This document shows, one piece after another, positions 16,086 through 24,132 of a stretch of DNA of 47,526 nt. Below the pieces are notes generated by a model, which ran no database searches, was not told the origin of the DNA, and worked only from the letters and a program-made list of their open reading frames with translations. The stretch spans positions 1-47,526 of the forward strand of contig JBAXGN010000037.1 in the NCBI GenBank assembly GCA_037139415.1, in the 5' to 3' direction. Source of the DNA: Verrucomicrobiota bacterium. GTDB taxonomy: Bacteria; Verrucomicrobiota; Verrucomicrobiia; Limisphaerales; Fontisphaeraceae. A program made the translations under genes and the position numbers. Numbering within the stretch: position 1 is the first letter of the stretch; every line of letters begins with the position of its first letter.

Positions 16086-17204
16086 ATGTCTGGCAGCAAA
16101 AACAGCTTGGATGAGCGAGCACGGAATGCCCGTGGTTGCGGAATAAGTGTTTTTTCCGAGAGTTGGTTGCTGTCCATGTTGATTATGAATCTTGCTTTAA
16201 TGGCCCAGGTCGCTGGAGATAGTCCTTCATTCTTGTGGAAACAGTTGCCACCCATCCCGGATCGTGAAGGGTTTGCCGGTGCTTTTGCGGGAGTCAGTCA
16301 AGGGTCTCTGCTAGTGGCAGGCGGAGCCAACTTCCCGGGGAAAAAGCCTTGGGAAGGTGGCAAAAAGATTTGGTACGACGGCATTTTTGCCCTTGCCACT
16401 CCCACCGGTGAATGGAAAAAAGTGGGTAAACTGCCGCGCCCCTTGGGTTACGGTGTCTCGGTAACGACAGCCGAGGGCATGGTTTGTGTTGGGGGCAGCG
16501 ACCTAGAGCGCCATTACGCGGATGCTTTTATGGTAACCCTGTCGGGTAGTAGCGTGAAAATCAGGCTACTCCCGTCGTTGCCAGTACCCATGGCTAATGG
16601 AGCGGGGGCGGTGGTGGGCTCGGTCCTTTACGTTTTTGGCGGCTCAGATGTTCCTGGCGAGGTTTCGGTGTTTAACCGGTTGTTTGCTTTGGACCTCTCT
16701 GCGCCTGCGGCGTGGAAAGAGCTTGAACCCTGTCCTGGCAAAGCACGTCTGCTGCCAGTAGCGGCATCGCTGGCGGGGACGTGCTATGTTGCCGGTGGCG
16801 CCACATTGCAAAATAGCACCAACAAAATGACCCGCGTATATCTTACCGATGCTTGGTGCTATCAACCTGCCAAGGGCTGGAAACGCCTTGCTGATTTGCC
16901 CAGGCCTTGCGTGGCCGGACCTTCCCCGGCGCCCGTTTGTGGTAACCGCTTTTACCTGGTGGGCGGGGATGATGGTTCCCATGTGGGGTTCACTCCGCCG
17001 GATAAACATCCCGGGTTTGCCAGGGACATTCTCGTTTACGACACGATCACCGATGCCTGGCAGGTGGCGGGACCAGTGCCTGCCCCGCGCGCCGTGCTGC
17101 CGGTGGCGTTTTGGCAAAACCAGTTTGTCATGCCCAACGGTGAAATTCGTCCCGGTGTCCGGTCGCCGGAAGTCTGGTCATTGAAATTGGGGGCCGAGCC
17201 ATAA
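16086..17204 (+). CDS. Exported cyclically permuted mutarotase / kelch protein (NanM-like)
   Basis: From ATG 16086 the product has 372 residues with a late signal anchor (WLLSMLIMNLALMAQ, about 30-45). The mature part is a six-bladed kelch propeller: LLVAGGANFPGKKPWEGG, YGVSVTTAEGMVCVGGSD, VLYVFGGSD, TCYVAGGAT and RFYLVGGDDGS mark the blades. The first blade phrase is typical of the cyclically permuted mutarotase family (TIGR03548), related to NanM, which interconverts sialic acid anomers. The frame is open further upstream (from 15816), but those residues show no conserved pattern and would displace the signal sequence. In this locus it may act on another sugar acid released by lyases. TATGCT lies six bases before the ATG. 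Confidence 0.85.
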   Translation: MSGSKNSLDERARNARGCGISVFSESWLLSMLIMNLALMAQVAGDSPSFLWKQLPPIPDREGFAGAFAGVSQGSLLVAGGANFPGKKPWEGGKKIWYDGIFALATPTGEWKKVGKLPRPLGYGVSVTTAEGMVCVGGSDLERHYADAFMVTLSGSSVKIRLLPSLPVPMANGAGAVVGSVLYVFGGSDVPGEVSVFNRLFALDLSAPAAWKELEPCPGKARLLPVAASLAGTCYVAGGATLQNSTNKMTRVYLTDAWCYQPAKGWKRLADLPRPCVAGPSPAPVCGNRFYLVGGDDGSHVGFTPPDKHPGFARDILVYDTITDAWQVAGPVPAPRAVLPVAFWQNQFVMPNGEIRPGVRSPEVWSLKLGAEP

Positions 17205-17359
17205 CCTGCCATGAACAAATCCAGCAATTTCAAAAGACGCATGTGGCTGATCGTCGGGGTACAATGGATAAGAAATTGCGCCCGATCCACAAAGTCCGCT
17301 CGCCACCTTGCGGATGCGTCGAATGAACGATCTCCCTTGCCGTCAAAATATTGCGTAAT

Positions 17360-19690
17360 ATGAGCCGATTTTACACCATTTTCGCAGTTACTGTTTCGCT
17401 GCTGGCACCGCTGCCCGCGCTGCGCGCTGCCGAAACCACACCGGCTGTTGTGGGCGTGGCTGGCAATCTTGCTGTCACATCCACACCGGCAGCCTCAGGC
17501 ATCGCGATGGTGGCACCGAACCCATTTCAGCGGCGCAATCTTTTTGGGAAAGCCACCAAGCCGCGCTTTGAACTGCGAGACCGGGACTGGCCGGTCAAGG
17601 TAGGCGATGCCAGTATTTGCCTGTGGAAAGACGATGCCGTTGCGGCCGCATCCACGGGTGTTGATGACAACTGTGCCGCCAACCTGCCGTGGTGGCTGGA
17701 TATGTGCAAAAAATACGGTTTACGGCCCACCTGGTGGCTTATCACCGGCAACGTCAACGGCAAGAACGCAAACGGCGGCACTTGGGACGCCTGGAAGAAG
17801 GTCCTGGCGGCAGGCTGCGACGTGCAGTCCCACACCGTTAACCATTTGCACACCGAGTCGCCAACATGGAAGAACATGGAAACCGAATACGCCGATTCGC
17901 AAAAGACCGTTAACGCGAACGTGCCGGGTGCCCGATGCCTCACCCTCGCCTATCCCGGCGGTAAAAATCAGGCCCTGAATGATCCGGCTCTGGCGGCGAA
18001 GTATTATATTGCGGGACGCACCGGTGTCGCAACGATCAACCCAGCGAATGCCATCGACTATCTTCAGGTCCATGCCACGAGCGCTTTCAATATCTCTGAG
18101 GCCAAATTTCCCGGTGGCAATCTGGTGACCGTGTTTGAGAAGTCGCCTAAGAACGTGTATTGGCGTGGTTGGTGGGTCGGGTTCTTCCACTGGATCAAGA
18201 CTGATGACGCGGCCCAAATAGCGAGCTGTGAAAAGCGGTTCACCTATATTCAAGGGAAAGTCCAGAGCGGCGAATTGTGGTTGGGGCTATTCCGCGAGGT
18301 CGCCATGTACGGTCAGGAACGTGACACGTCCAGGTTGGAAGTGAAGAGCGTTGCACCCGACAAAATTGTATTCACCCTGACCGACGAGATGGATGATACC
18401 TTGTTCGACTTCCCGCTGACCGTGAAGGTGCGGCTCGACTTGGATGCCTATGGCGGCTCAAAAAGCATCCCAGGCCAGGCCACCGAGTGGTTTGCCTTGC
18501 AGCAACTCAAGGGCCGCTGGTGGTTGGTTACGCCGGAGGGCCATGGGATGATCTCCTTGGGCGTGGTGCATATTATGGCTACCGCTACGCTTCCGATCTA
18601 CGAGGCGGCGTATCATAGTGATCAAACCGCCTTGACGAAGGATGTGGCGGACAACCTGCGGCGTTGGGGATTCAATAGCGCAGGCTATGGGGCGGTTTGG
18701 AAAAGCAGAGATCAGGCGATGATGAGCGAGTTGCCACTGATGGTTTCGTTGGAAGACCTGCTTGGCATTTCAAGGTTTTCGAAAACTCCTGAGCGGCTCG
18801 ATTTGTTTGATGAATCCGTGCGCGAGACACTTGCCAATCGGATTGCGCAACACGTTAATCCGGTCAAAAACGCGAAAAAACTGATCGGGTATTTCTACGT
18901 GGACCTGCCCCTGTGGTGGAACCAAGCGGCGCGAAAGAAAGAGAACGATTGGGCAATTGCCTATCGCAAACTGACGGCCACAGCGCCGGGCAAGGTGCAG
19001 TACGTGGATTTTCTGCTGACGCGGCACAAGGTGATAGCGGCAATCAACCAGGCGTATGGCACGAGTGCAACGGATCGTGCGGGGCTCCTGGCGGAAACCG
19101 CTTGGGCCAATGTTAAACCAGACGCACCGACGGTCATGGAAGATGACAAAGCCTTCGTGGTGATTGTCGCACGAAAGTATTACCAGCTTTGCCACGATGA
19201 GATTCGCAAGCTTGATCCGCATCACCTGATTTTTGGCGACCGCTATGCAGGGACGGATTTACTGCTGCTTGAATCAGTCCTCACGGAAGCGGCACCGTAT
19301 CTCGATGGAGTGGCGATTCAGCCCTTCGACCGGGACCGGTATAACACAGAGTTGTATGATAAGATTGCTGCAATCACCGGCAAACCGATATTGTTCTGCG
19401 ATTTCGCGGTGAATTTTTCCGCGCCTAAATATCCAAATGGAATGTGGGGGTCATGGCCGACGGAAGACCAAGCGGCGGATGTCTGGTCCCGATATCTGGA
19501 TGATGCGTTCGGGCGTCCGTATATGGTTGGTATTCATCGCTGCGAATACATTGACCTGCCCCGCGAGAAGGTGCTGAAGCAGGGGTTGATTCAGCAGGAC
19601 GGACGCCCATACGCCCGGACGGTACAGCGCTACGCGGAGATTCACAAAAAGTTGTACCAGCGCATGTATGGCGGGAAGCCCGGTGAGTGA
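17360..19690 (+). CDS. Polysaccharide deacetylase fused to an agarase-like glycosidase domain
   Basis: The 776-residue exported protein (signal FYTIFAVTVSLLAPLPALRA) joins two modules. Residues about 80-300 are a NodB-type deacetylase: LWKDDA (Asp91, Asp92) replaces the usual TFDDG, and SHTVNH supplies metal-binding His158 and His162; it would remove acyl groups from a sugar polymer. Residues about 345-770 look like a GH50/agarase-type barrel: GRWWLVTPEGHGMISLG, IGYFYVDLPLWW, DPHHLIFGDRY and KPILFCDF. At the places where agarases carry catalytic Glu (NE after the FxxD strand and E in the last strand) this protein has Leu-Pro (516-517) and Asp681, so the mechanism may differ. A TTG at 17351 is an alternative start. 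It is the first gene after the mutarotase on the same strand. Confidence 0.8.
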   Translation: MSRFYTIFAVTVSLLAPLPALRAAETTPAVVGVAGNLAVTSTPAASGIAMVAPNPFQRRNLFGKATKPRFELRDRDWPVKVGDASICLWKDDAVAAASTGVDDNCAANLPWWLDMCKKYGLRPTWWLITGNVNGKNANGGTWDAWKKVLAAGCDVQSHTVNHLHTESPTWKNMETEYADSQKTVNANVPGARCLTLAYPGGKNQALNDPALAAKYYIAGRTGVATINPANAIDYLQVHATSAFNISEAKFPGGNLVTVFEKSPKNVYWRGWWVGFFHWIKTDDAAQIASCEKRFTYIQGKVQSGELWLGLFREVAMYGQERDTSRLEVKSVAPDKIVFTLTDEMDDTLFDFPLTVKVRLDLDAYGGSKSIPGQATEWFALQQLKGRWWLVTPEGHGMISLGVVHIMATATLPIYEAAYHSDQTALTKDVADNLRRWGFNSAGYGAVWKSRDQAMMSELPLMVSLEDLLGISRFSKTPERLDLFDESVRETLANRIAQHVNPVKNAKKLIGYFYVDLPLWWNQAARKKENDWAIAYRKLTATAPGKVQYVDFLLTRHKVIAAINQAYGTSATDRAGLLAETAWANVKPDAPTVMEDDKAFVVIVARKYYQLCHDEIRKLDPHHLIFGDRYAGTDLLLLESVLTEAAPYLDGVAIQPFDRDRYNTELYDKIAAITGKPILFCDFAVNFSAPKYPNGMWGSWPTEDQAADVWSRYLDDAFGRPYMVGIHRCEYIDLPREKVLKQGLIQQDGRPYARTVQRYAEIHKKLYQRMYGGKPGE

Positions 19691-19920
19691 TTTTGTGGAG
19701 TGCCTGGAATACAGCGCTTTCCTTCATGAAAATATGAAACGCCACCGGTCTGGAAACGTCAAAGAACAGCCAATATGGGGGGGGGGTCCGTTCCGTTGGT
19801 CGCATGGATATGCGACTTTGTCCATGGCTTCCAACAGTGATACGCTGGAAAACGTAACGACGGACTATATTGGCTAACGCGGTTTGCACGTGCGCCCGCT
19901 AAATGAAATAATCGGAGATT

Positions 19921-21906
19921 ATGAATATGAAAATCACGCTATCAGTTCTTGCGGCCCTGCTACTGGTTCCGCTGGCCCGGCTAAATGCCGCAGCCCCCGA
20001 GGCAACAGCTTCTGCCACGCCAGTGCTGGAGATCGACTTCAAGGCTCCCACCACTCCGGTGAGCCCGATCCTTCATGGCCTGATGACCGAAGAAATCAAT
20101 TATTCCTATGATGGTGGCCTTTACGCAGAATTGGTTCGCAATCGTGCATTTTTAGATTCACTCCCCACCAACCAGCCGCCTCATTGGACCGTGATCAAGC
20201 AGACCGGCGCGGATGGGGCCATCCGCGTGGTGACCACACATCCGCTCACGCATGCGTTGCCCAACAGCCTGGAGGTGGAAATCAAAGCTGCCACGGCAGA
20301 GCAACGCTTTGGGGTGGTCAATGACGGCTACTGGGGCATACCTGTCAAGCCGAACACCACCTATCGCGCGGCCTTTTACGTCAAAGGCGACATGATCAGC
20401 AAGAATCGAAAAACCGGCAAACCGGAAAGGAATCCCTTTACTGGTCCGTTGAGGGTCAGCCTGGAAAATGCCGACGGCTCCAAAGTGTTTGCCCAGGCAC
20501 AGACGCCGGCGGTCAACAAACAATGGCAGAAGTTTGAACTCACGCTGACCACCGGGGCGGATGTGGCGCCTTCGGCAGACAATCGTGTGGTCATATCCGC
20601 CCAAGACACGGGCAAGTTTTGGCTCAGCCTAGTCTCCCTGTTTCCGCCCACGTACCACAACCGTCCCAACGGTTTCCGGGTGGATATCATGGAAAAACTG
20701 GCGGCCATGAAACCGAAGTTCATCCGGTTCCCCGGCGGCAATTATGTCGAGGGAAATACCCTATGGGAACGGTTTGACTGGAAAGCCACGTTGGGGCCAT
20801 TGCCGTTCCGTGCGGGACATCCCAGTTGCTGGAATTACCGTTCAACGGACGGCATGGGGCTGTTGGAATTCATGCACTGGTGCGAGGATCTTAACGCGCA
20901 GCCGGTGCTGGCCGTATTCGCCGGGTACTCCCTCCGTCAGCAACCCGTGGAGCCTGGCCCGTTGCTGGAGCCTTACGTGCGAGAGGCCCTGGAGGAAGTC
21001 GAATACCTGATTGGCGACGCCAAAACCACCTATTGGGGCGCGCAACGCGCCCGGGACGGGCATCCCGAGCCGTTCCAGCTCACCTATGTGGAGATTGGCA
21101 ATGAGGATTACTTTGATAAATCCGGCAGTTATGACGCGCGCTATACGCAGTTCCACGACGCCTTTAAAGCGAAGTATCCGCAACTTCAACTCATTGCCAC
21201 GGATCGTGCCGCCAAAACCCGCACGCCCGACCTGTATGACGATCATTACTATCGCAACGCCCAGAGCTTTTACAAAGACCTTAGCCATTACGACAAGATG
21301 GACCGCAAGGGACCGAAAGTTTTTGTGGGCGAATGGGCCACGCGGGAAGGCGATCCCACGCCGAATTTCAATGGCGCACTCGGGGACGCTGCCTGGATGA
21401 CCAGCATGGAACGCAATTCGGACCTGATCGTGATGCACTGTTATGCACCGCTCTTCGTCAACGTCAATCCCGGCGGCATGCAGTGGAAGACCGACTTGAT
21501 CGGATACAACAACCTGGAGAGTTACGGTTCGCCTGCTTATTACGCGCAGGTAATGTTCGCCAGCCACATCGGTGATGCGACACCGAAGTCCGAACTGAAG
21601 GCCGATGCCAGCGTGTTTCTGCCCTACTCGGTAACCCGGCAAACCGCCACCGGCAAGGTATTCCTGAAGGTCGTGAACCCTGGGGCTGCTCCCCAATCCG
21701 TGAAAATCATGCTCAATGGACTGGGCAAAGTGAGCAAAGAGGGTGAAGCCATTACGCTGAGCGCCAGCGATTCAAAAGACACCAATTCCATCACCGAACC
21801 GACAAAAATCGTGCCGGTCACGGCACCGTTGAAAGACGTCGCGTCCGACTTTGTTTACACGTTTCCTGCGTTGTCCATCACGGTGCTGGAACTGAACACA
21901 CGGTAA
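19921..21906 (+). CDS. Secreted GH51 alpha-L-arabinofuranosidase
   Basis: The 661-residue protein starts with a signal peptide (LSVLAALLLVPLARLNAAA). A CBM4/9-like beta-sandwich (about 60-245) is inserted before the (beta/alpha)8 barrel, as in many GH51 enzymes. The retaining catalytic pair is visible: acid/base Glu395 in EIGNEDYF and nucleophile Glu471 in VGEWATRE; FIRFPGGNYVEG precedes the barrel core. A C-terminal beta domain follows. It should remove terminal arabinofuranosyl residues from arabinan, arabinoxylan or arabinogalactan outside the cytoplasm. GGAGATT gives a good ribosome binding site. It heads a run of four same-strand genes with gaps of 35-64 bp (to 28325), likely one operon. 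Confidence 0.93.
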   Translation: MNMKITLSVLAALLLVPLARLNAAAPEATASATPVLEIDFKAPTTPVSPILHGLMTEEINYSYDGGLYAELVRNRAFLDSLPTNQPPHWTVIKQTGADGAIRVVTTHPLTHALPNSLEVEIKAATAEQRFGVVNDGYWGIPVKPNTTYRAAFYVKGDMISKNRKTGKPERNPFTGPLRVSLENADGSKVFAQAQTPAVNKQWQKFELTLTTGADVAPSADNRVVISAQDTGKFWLSLVSLFPPTYHNRPNGFRVDIMEKLAAMKPKFIRFPGGNYVEGNTLWERFDWKATLGPLPFRAGHPSCWNYRSTDGMGLLEFMHWCEDLNAQPVLAVFAGYSLRQQPVEPGPLLEPYVREALEEVEYLIGDAKTTYWGAQRARDGHPEPFQLTYVEIGNEDYFDKSGSYDARYTQFHDAFKAKYPQLQLIATDRAAKTRTPDLYDDHYYRNAQSFYKDLSHYDKMDRKGPKVFVGEWATREGDPTPNFNGALGDAAWMTSMERNSDLIVMHCYAPLFVNVNPGGMQWKTDLIGYNNLESYGSPAYYAQVMFASHIGDATPKSELKADASVFLPYSVTRQTATGKVFLKVVNPGAAPQSVKIMLNGLGKVSKEGEAITLSASDSKDTNSITEPTKIVPVTAPLKDVASDFVYTFPALSITVLELNTR

Positions 21907-21970
21907 GCCATGCGCGTGATCATAACGACTAACGGGCAGATGCAGGTTGGCTGAGGTAAAAATCAATACC

Positions 21971-24070
21971 ATGCAACGTCTTTTTATCATCTTTGTATGT
22001 TGCCTGATCGTCCCGCGCACTTGGGCGGCAACGAAGGACGAATACCGTGCTGCCACGGTGAACGGGATGCGCGAGACCGTGTCGTTTGGCCGGGCCAAGA
22101 GTACGACCAAAAAGGTCCTGACGAGCACAAAGGACGGCAAGATTGCCGTTATCGGGCGCGGAGAGATCATGCTGATCTCGCAACTGCTTCTCGCGGGGCG
22201 ACCGACGAATGATGCGGAACTGCTTGGTCTGGCGCGCGACCTCGTTCTTGCCTGCAACAAGGCCGCGCTCGATGGTTACGATACGCCCCAGTTGAACAGT
22301 CTGGAGCAAATTGGTTTTTCCCTGCGCGAACTGGCCCTGGCGGTGCCGCAGCTCAAGGAATTGAAGCTGTTGACGGAACGCGATGGCCAGCGTGCCGACG
22401 AAACCCTGAAGAAAGCCGCAGATTTTCTGCCGAGGTATATGCCCAAACCGGGCGACGGGAATATTGCGCAACGCTACGCCTTGGGCCTGGCCACGGTTTG
22501 TACCATGTTTCCCGGCGATCCACGGGTGCCACAATGGAGGGCGTGGGCGGCGATACCTTTCTTGCACCTGTTGCACTTTCCTGATGCGGAAGGCCTGCCG
22601 GGTTCAAAACGCCGCGTTTTGGAAAAACAGGGTACGCGCTGGAAGTTTGTGGAGGATACCAAAGCGTTTGAGAAGATTCAGACCGTGGATATCTCCGAGG
22701 ATTCCAGCGCGTATCAGGCGTCAACCATCGTGTCTTGGATGGGCATCGCGCGGTTGATCGGACGCGAGGCCGAAATCAAGACGCCGACCGTTGAGGCTTT
22801 CATTGATCGCTTTTATCAGCAGTTGATGCCGATTGGCATTCTGCCGGCCTATGGTGACGCCGAGTGGAATGGCTCGCCCGCTCTGTGGATCAGCATTTTT
22901 GAATGGGCCGGGACCACGTTTCGCCAGCCTAAATATCGTGCCGCTGCGGATGCCATCTTCCGCTACCATCAGGAGCGCGGACTGGTGATTGGGGACTTGA
23001 GCGAAGCGGTGGAATACGCGGATGAAACGCTCAAGCCCGAGCCTACCCCTCGTAGCACCGGCGTCCCCGCCGGTGTTCCTCGTACTCCAGGCGTCTCACC
23101 CGCCTCCCGCAGCTCAGTTCTCCTCCAGCGGGTGAGCGGTCGCGGTGAACGTATCCCGGACAAGGTGGTTTTGCGCGGCAGCGAGGCGAATGACAGTGCC
23201 ACCCAGCCATACGTGATGATGCAGGCCACGGAGAGTCTCGGCCACTCGCATCCTCATGCGGGCTCCATCAGCGCCTATTGTGCGGGCGGTGCCGTGTTGC
23301 TGCATACCCTCGGTTATGATGCTACTGCCACGCCGCTGCACCAAAGCTTTATTTTGCGTCCGCCCGACGAGCCATTTCTCAACTTCTTTGGCGATCCCAA
23401 AGGCACGCTGCTGGGAAAAATCATGCCCGATGGCCAGCGCCTGACTTCCAAGATCATCTCCGATGACCGCGAAGTGCGCAGTGCCGCGGTGCGCGATAGT
23501 CAGAACGTCGCCTATGGCCGGGTTGTTTGCGACTACCTTACCGCCTGGCAGCCCAAGAAAACGTTTAATGGACACGCCTTCCTGCACACCCGTGAGCTGG
23601 CACTCGACAAGCAATCCGGCCTGCTCTGCGTGTTCGATACCGTGGAGAGCAAAGATGATTTTGAGGCTGCGTTCGGCCCGGTTTGGCATATTCAGCATGT
23701 GCTGGCAAAGAACGCCCAGGGCTTCCTTTGCCAGACAGACTTCCAAAGCCGGCAAGATGGCAAAACGGACGCCACCAAACCGCGACCGGTTTGGATTGCC
23801 ATGGCCGGTCCCGCCGGTACCCAGTTGAATTCCGTGTTTTGGAAATTTACCGCCCGCCATGGACACAGCGAACTACCGCAAGAGCGGCACCTTACCGCTG
23901 AGTGGCGAGGGAAAGTCACCGTCGGCCAGAAGGTCGCATTTCTGACGGTGTTCGTTCCACTGCCTGAAGGAACGACCGCGCCCCCGAATGATCTGAAGTT
24001 CAGCGTCGAAGCTGGTCATGCCTCGATAACACGCGGAGCCTTCACCTATGCGTTCCCGAACGAGAAATGA
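21971..24070 (+). CDS. Exported heparinase II/III-like protein with an in-frame repeat insertion
   Basis: Starting at ATG 21971 (signal LFIIFVCCLIVPRTWA), 699 residues. Residues about 25-340 form an alpha-helical toroid with ILPAYGD near the domain end; the C-terminal beta domain has SHPHAG (His425-429) and VLLHTLGYD, the counterpart of the His motif of Hepar_II_III proteins. It is probably a lyase-type enzyme, though the family pattern is divergent and the exact sites are unsure. Residues about 359-390 (PTPRSTGVPAGV and on) do not fit the fold and are encoded by a palindromic repeat element inserted in frame. Its closest relative in the window is the decayed copy at 28322-28496; the next gene is a more distant paralogue. 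Second gene of the GH51 operon. Confidence 0.75.
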   Translation: MQRLFIIFVCCLIVPRTWAATKDEYRAATVNGMRETVSFGRAKSTTKKVLTSTKDGKIAVIGRGEIMLISQLLLAGRPTNDAELLGLARDLVLACNKAALDGYDTPQLNSLEQIGFSLRELALAVPQLKELKLLTERDGQRADETLKKAADFLPRYMPKPGDGNIAQRYALGLATVCTMFPGDPRVPQWRAWAAIPFLHLLHFPDAEGLPGSKRRVLEKQGTRWKFVEDTKAFEKIQTVDISEDSSAYQASTIVSWMGIARLIGREAEIKTPTVEAFIDRFYQQLMPIGILPAYGDAEWNGSPALWISIFEWAGTTFRQPKYRAAADAIFRYHQERGLVIGDLSEAVEYADETLKPEPTPRSTGVPAGVPRTPGVSPASRSSVLLQRVSGRGERIPDKVVLRGSEANDSATQPYVMMQATESLGHSHPHAGSISAYCAGGAVLLHTLGYDATATPLHQSFILRPPDEPFLNFFGDPKGTLLGKIMPDGQRLTSKIISDDREVRSAAVRDSQNVAYGRVVCDYLTAWQPKKTFNGHAFLHTRELALDKQSGLLCVFDTVESKDDFEAAFGPVWHIQHVLAKNAQGFLCQTDFQSRQDGKTDATKPRPVWIAMAGPAGTQLNSVFWKFTARHGHSELPQERHLTAEWRGKVTVGQKVAFLTVFVPLPEGTTAPPNDLKFSVEAGHASITRGAFTYAFPNEK
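23046..23140. repeat. Palindromic repeat element inserted inside a coding gene
   Basis: Two perfect hairpins follow each other: CACCGGCG/CGCCGGTG (23056-23075, 4-nt loop) and CTCACCCGC/GCGGGTGAG (23095-23136). The phrase GTAGCACCGGCGTCC is like REP-type intergenic repeats of this phylum. It lies in frame in the heparinase-like gene and adds a Pro/Ser/Gly-rich linker without breaking it. No other copy is seen in the window. Confidence 0.6.
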
Positions 24071-24132
24071 GATCAGCACCTGCAAATTTAAAGCGATGAA
24101 ATTCCATGCATCGTAACTGAAGGCAAAAACAG

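Noticed and set aside
19668-19877. 69-codon frame between the deacetylase fusion and the first GH51 gene
   Set aside because: It overlaps the end of the upstream gene, crosses a run of nine G and shows no conserved pattern.
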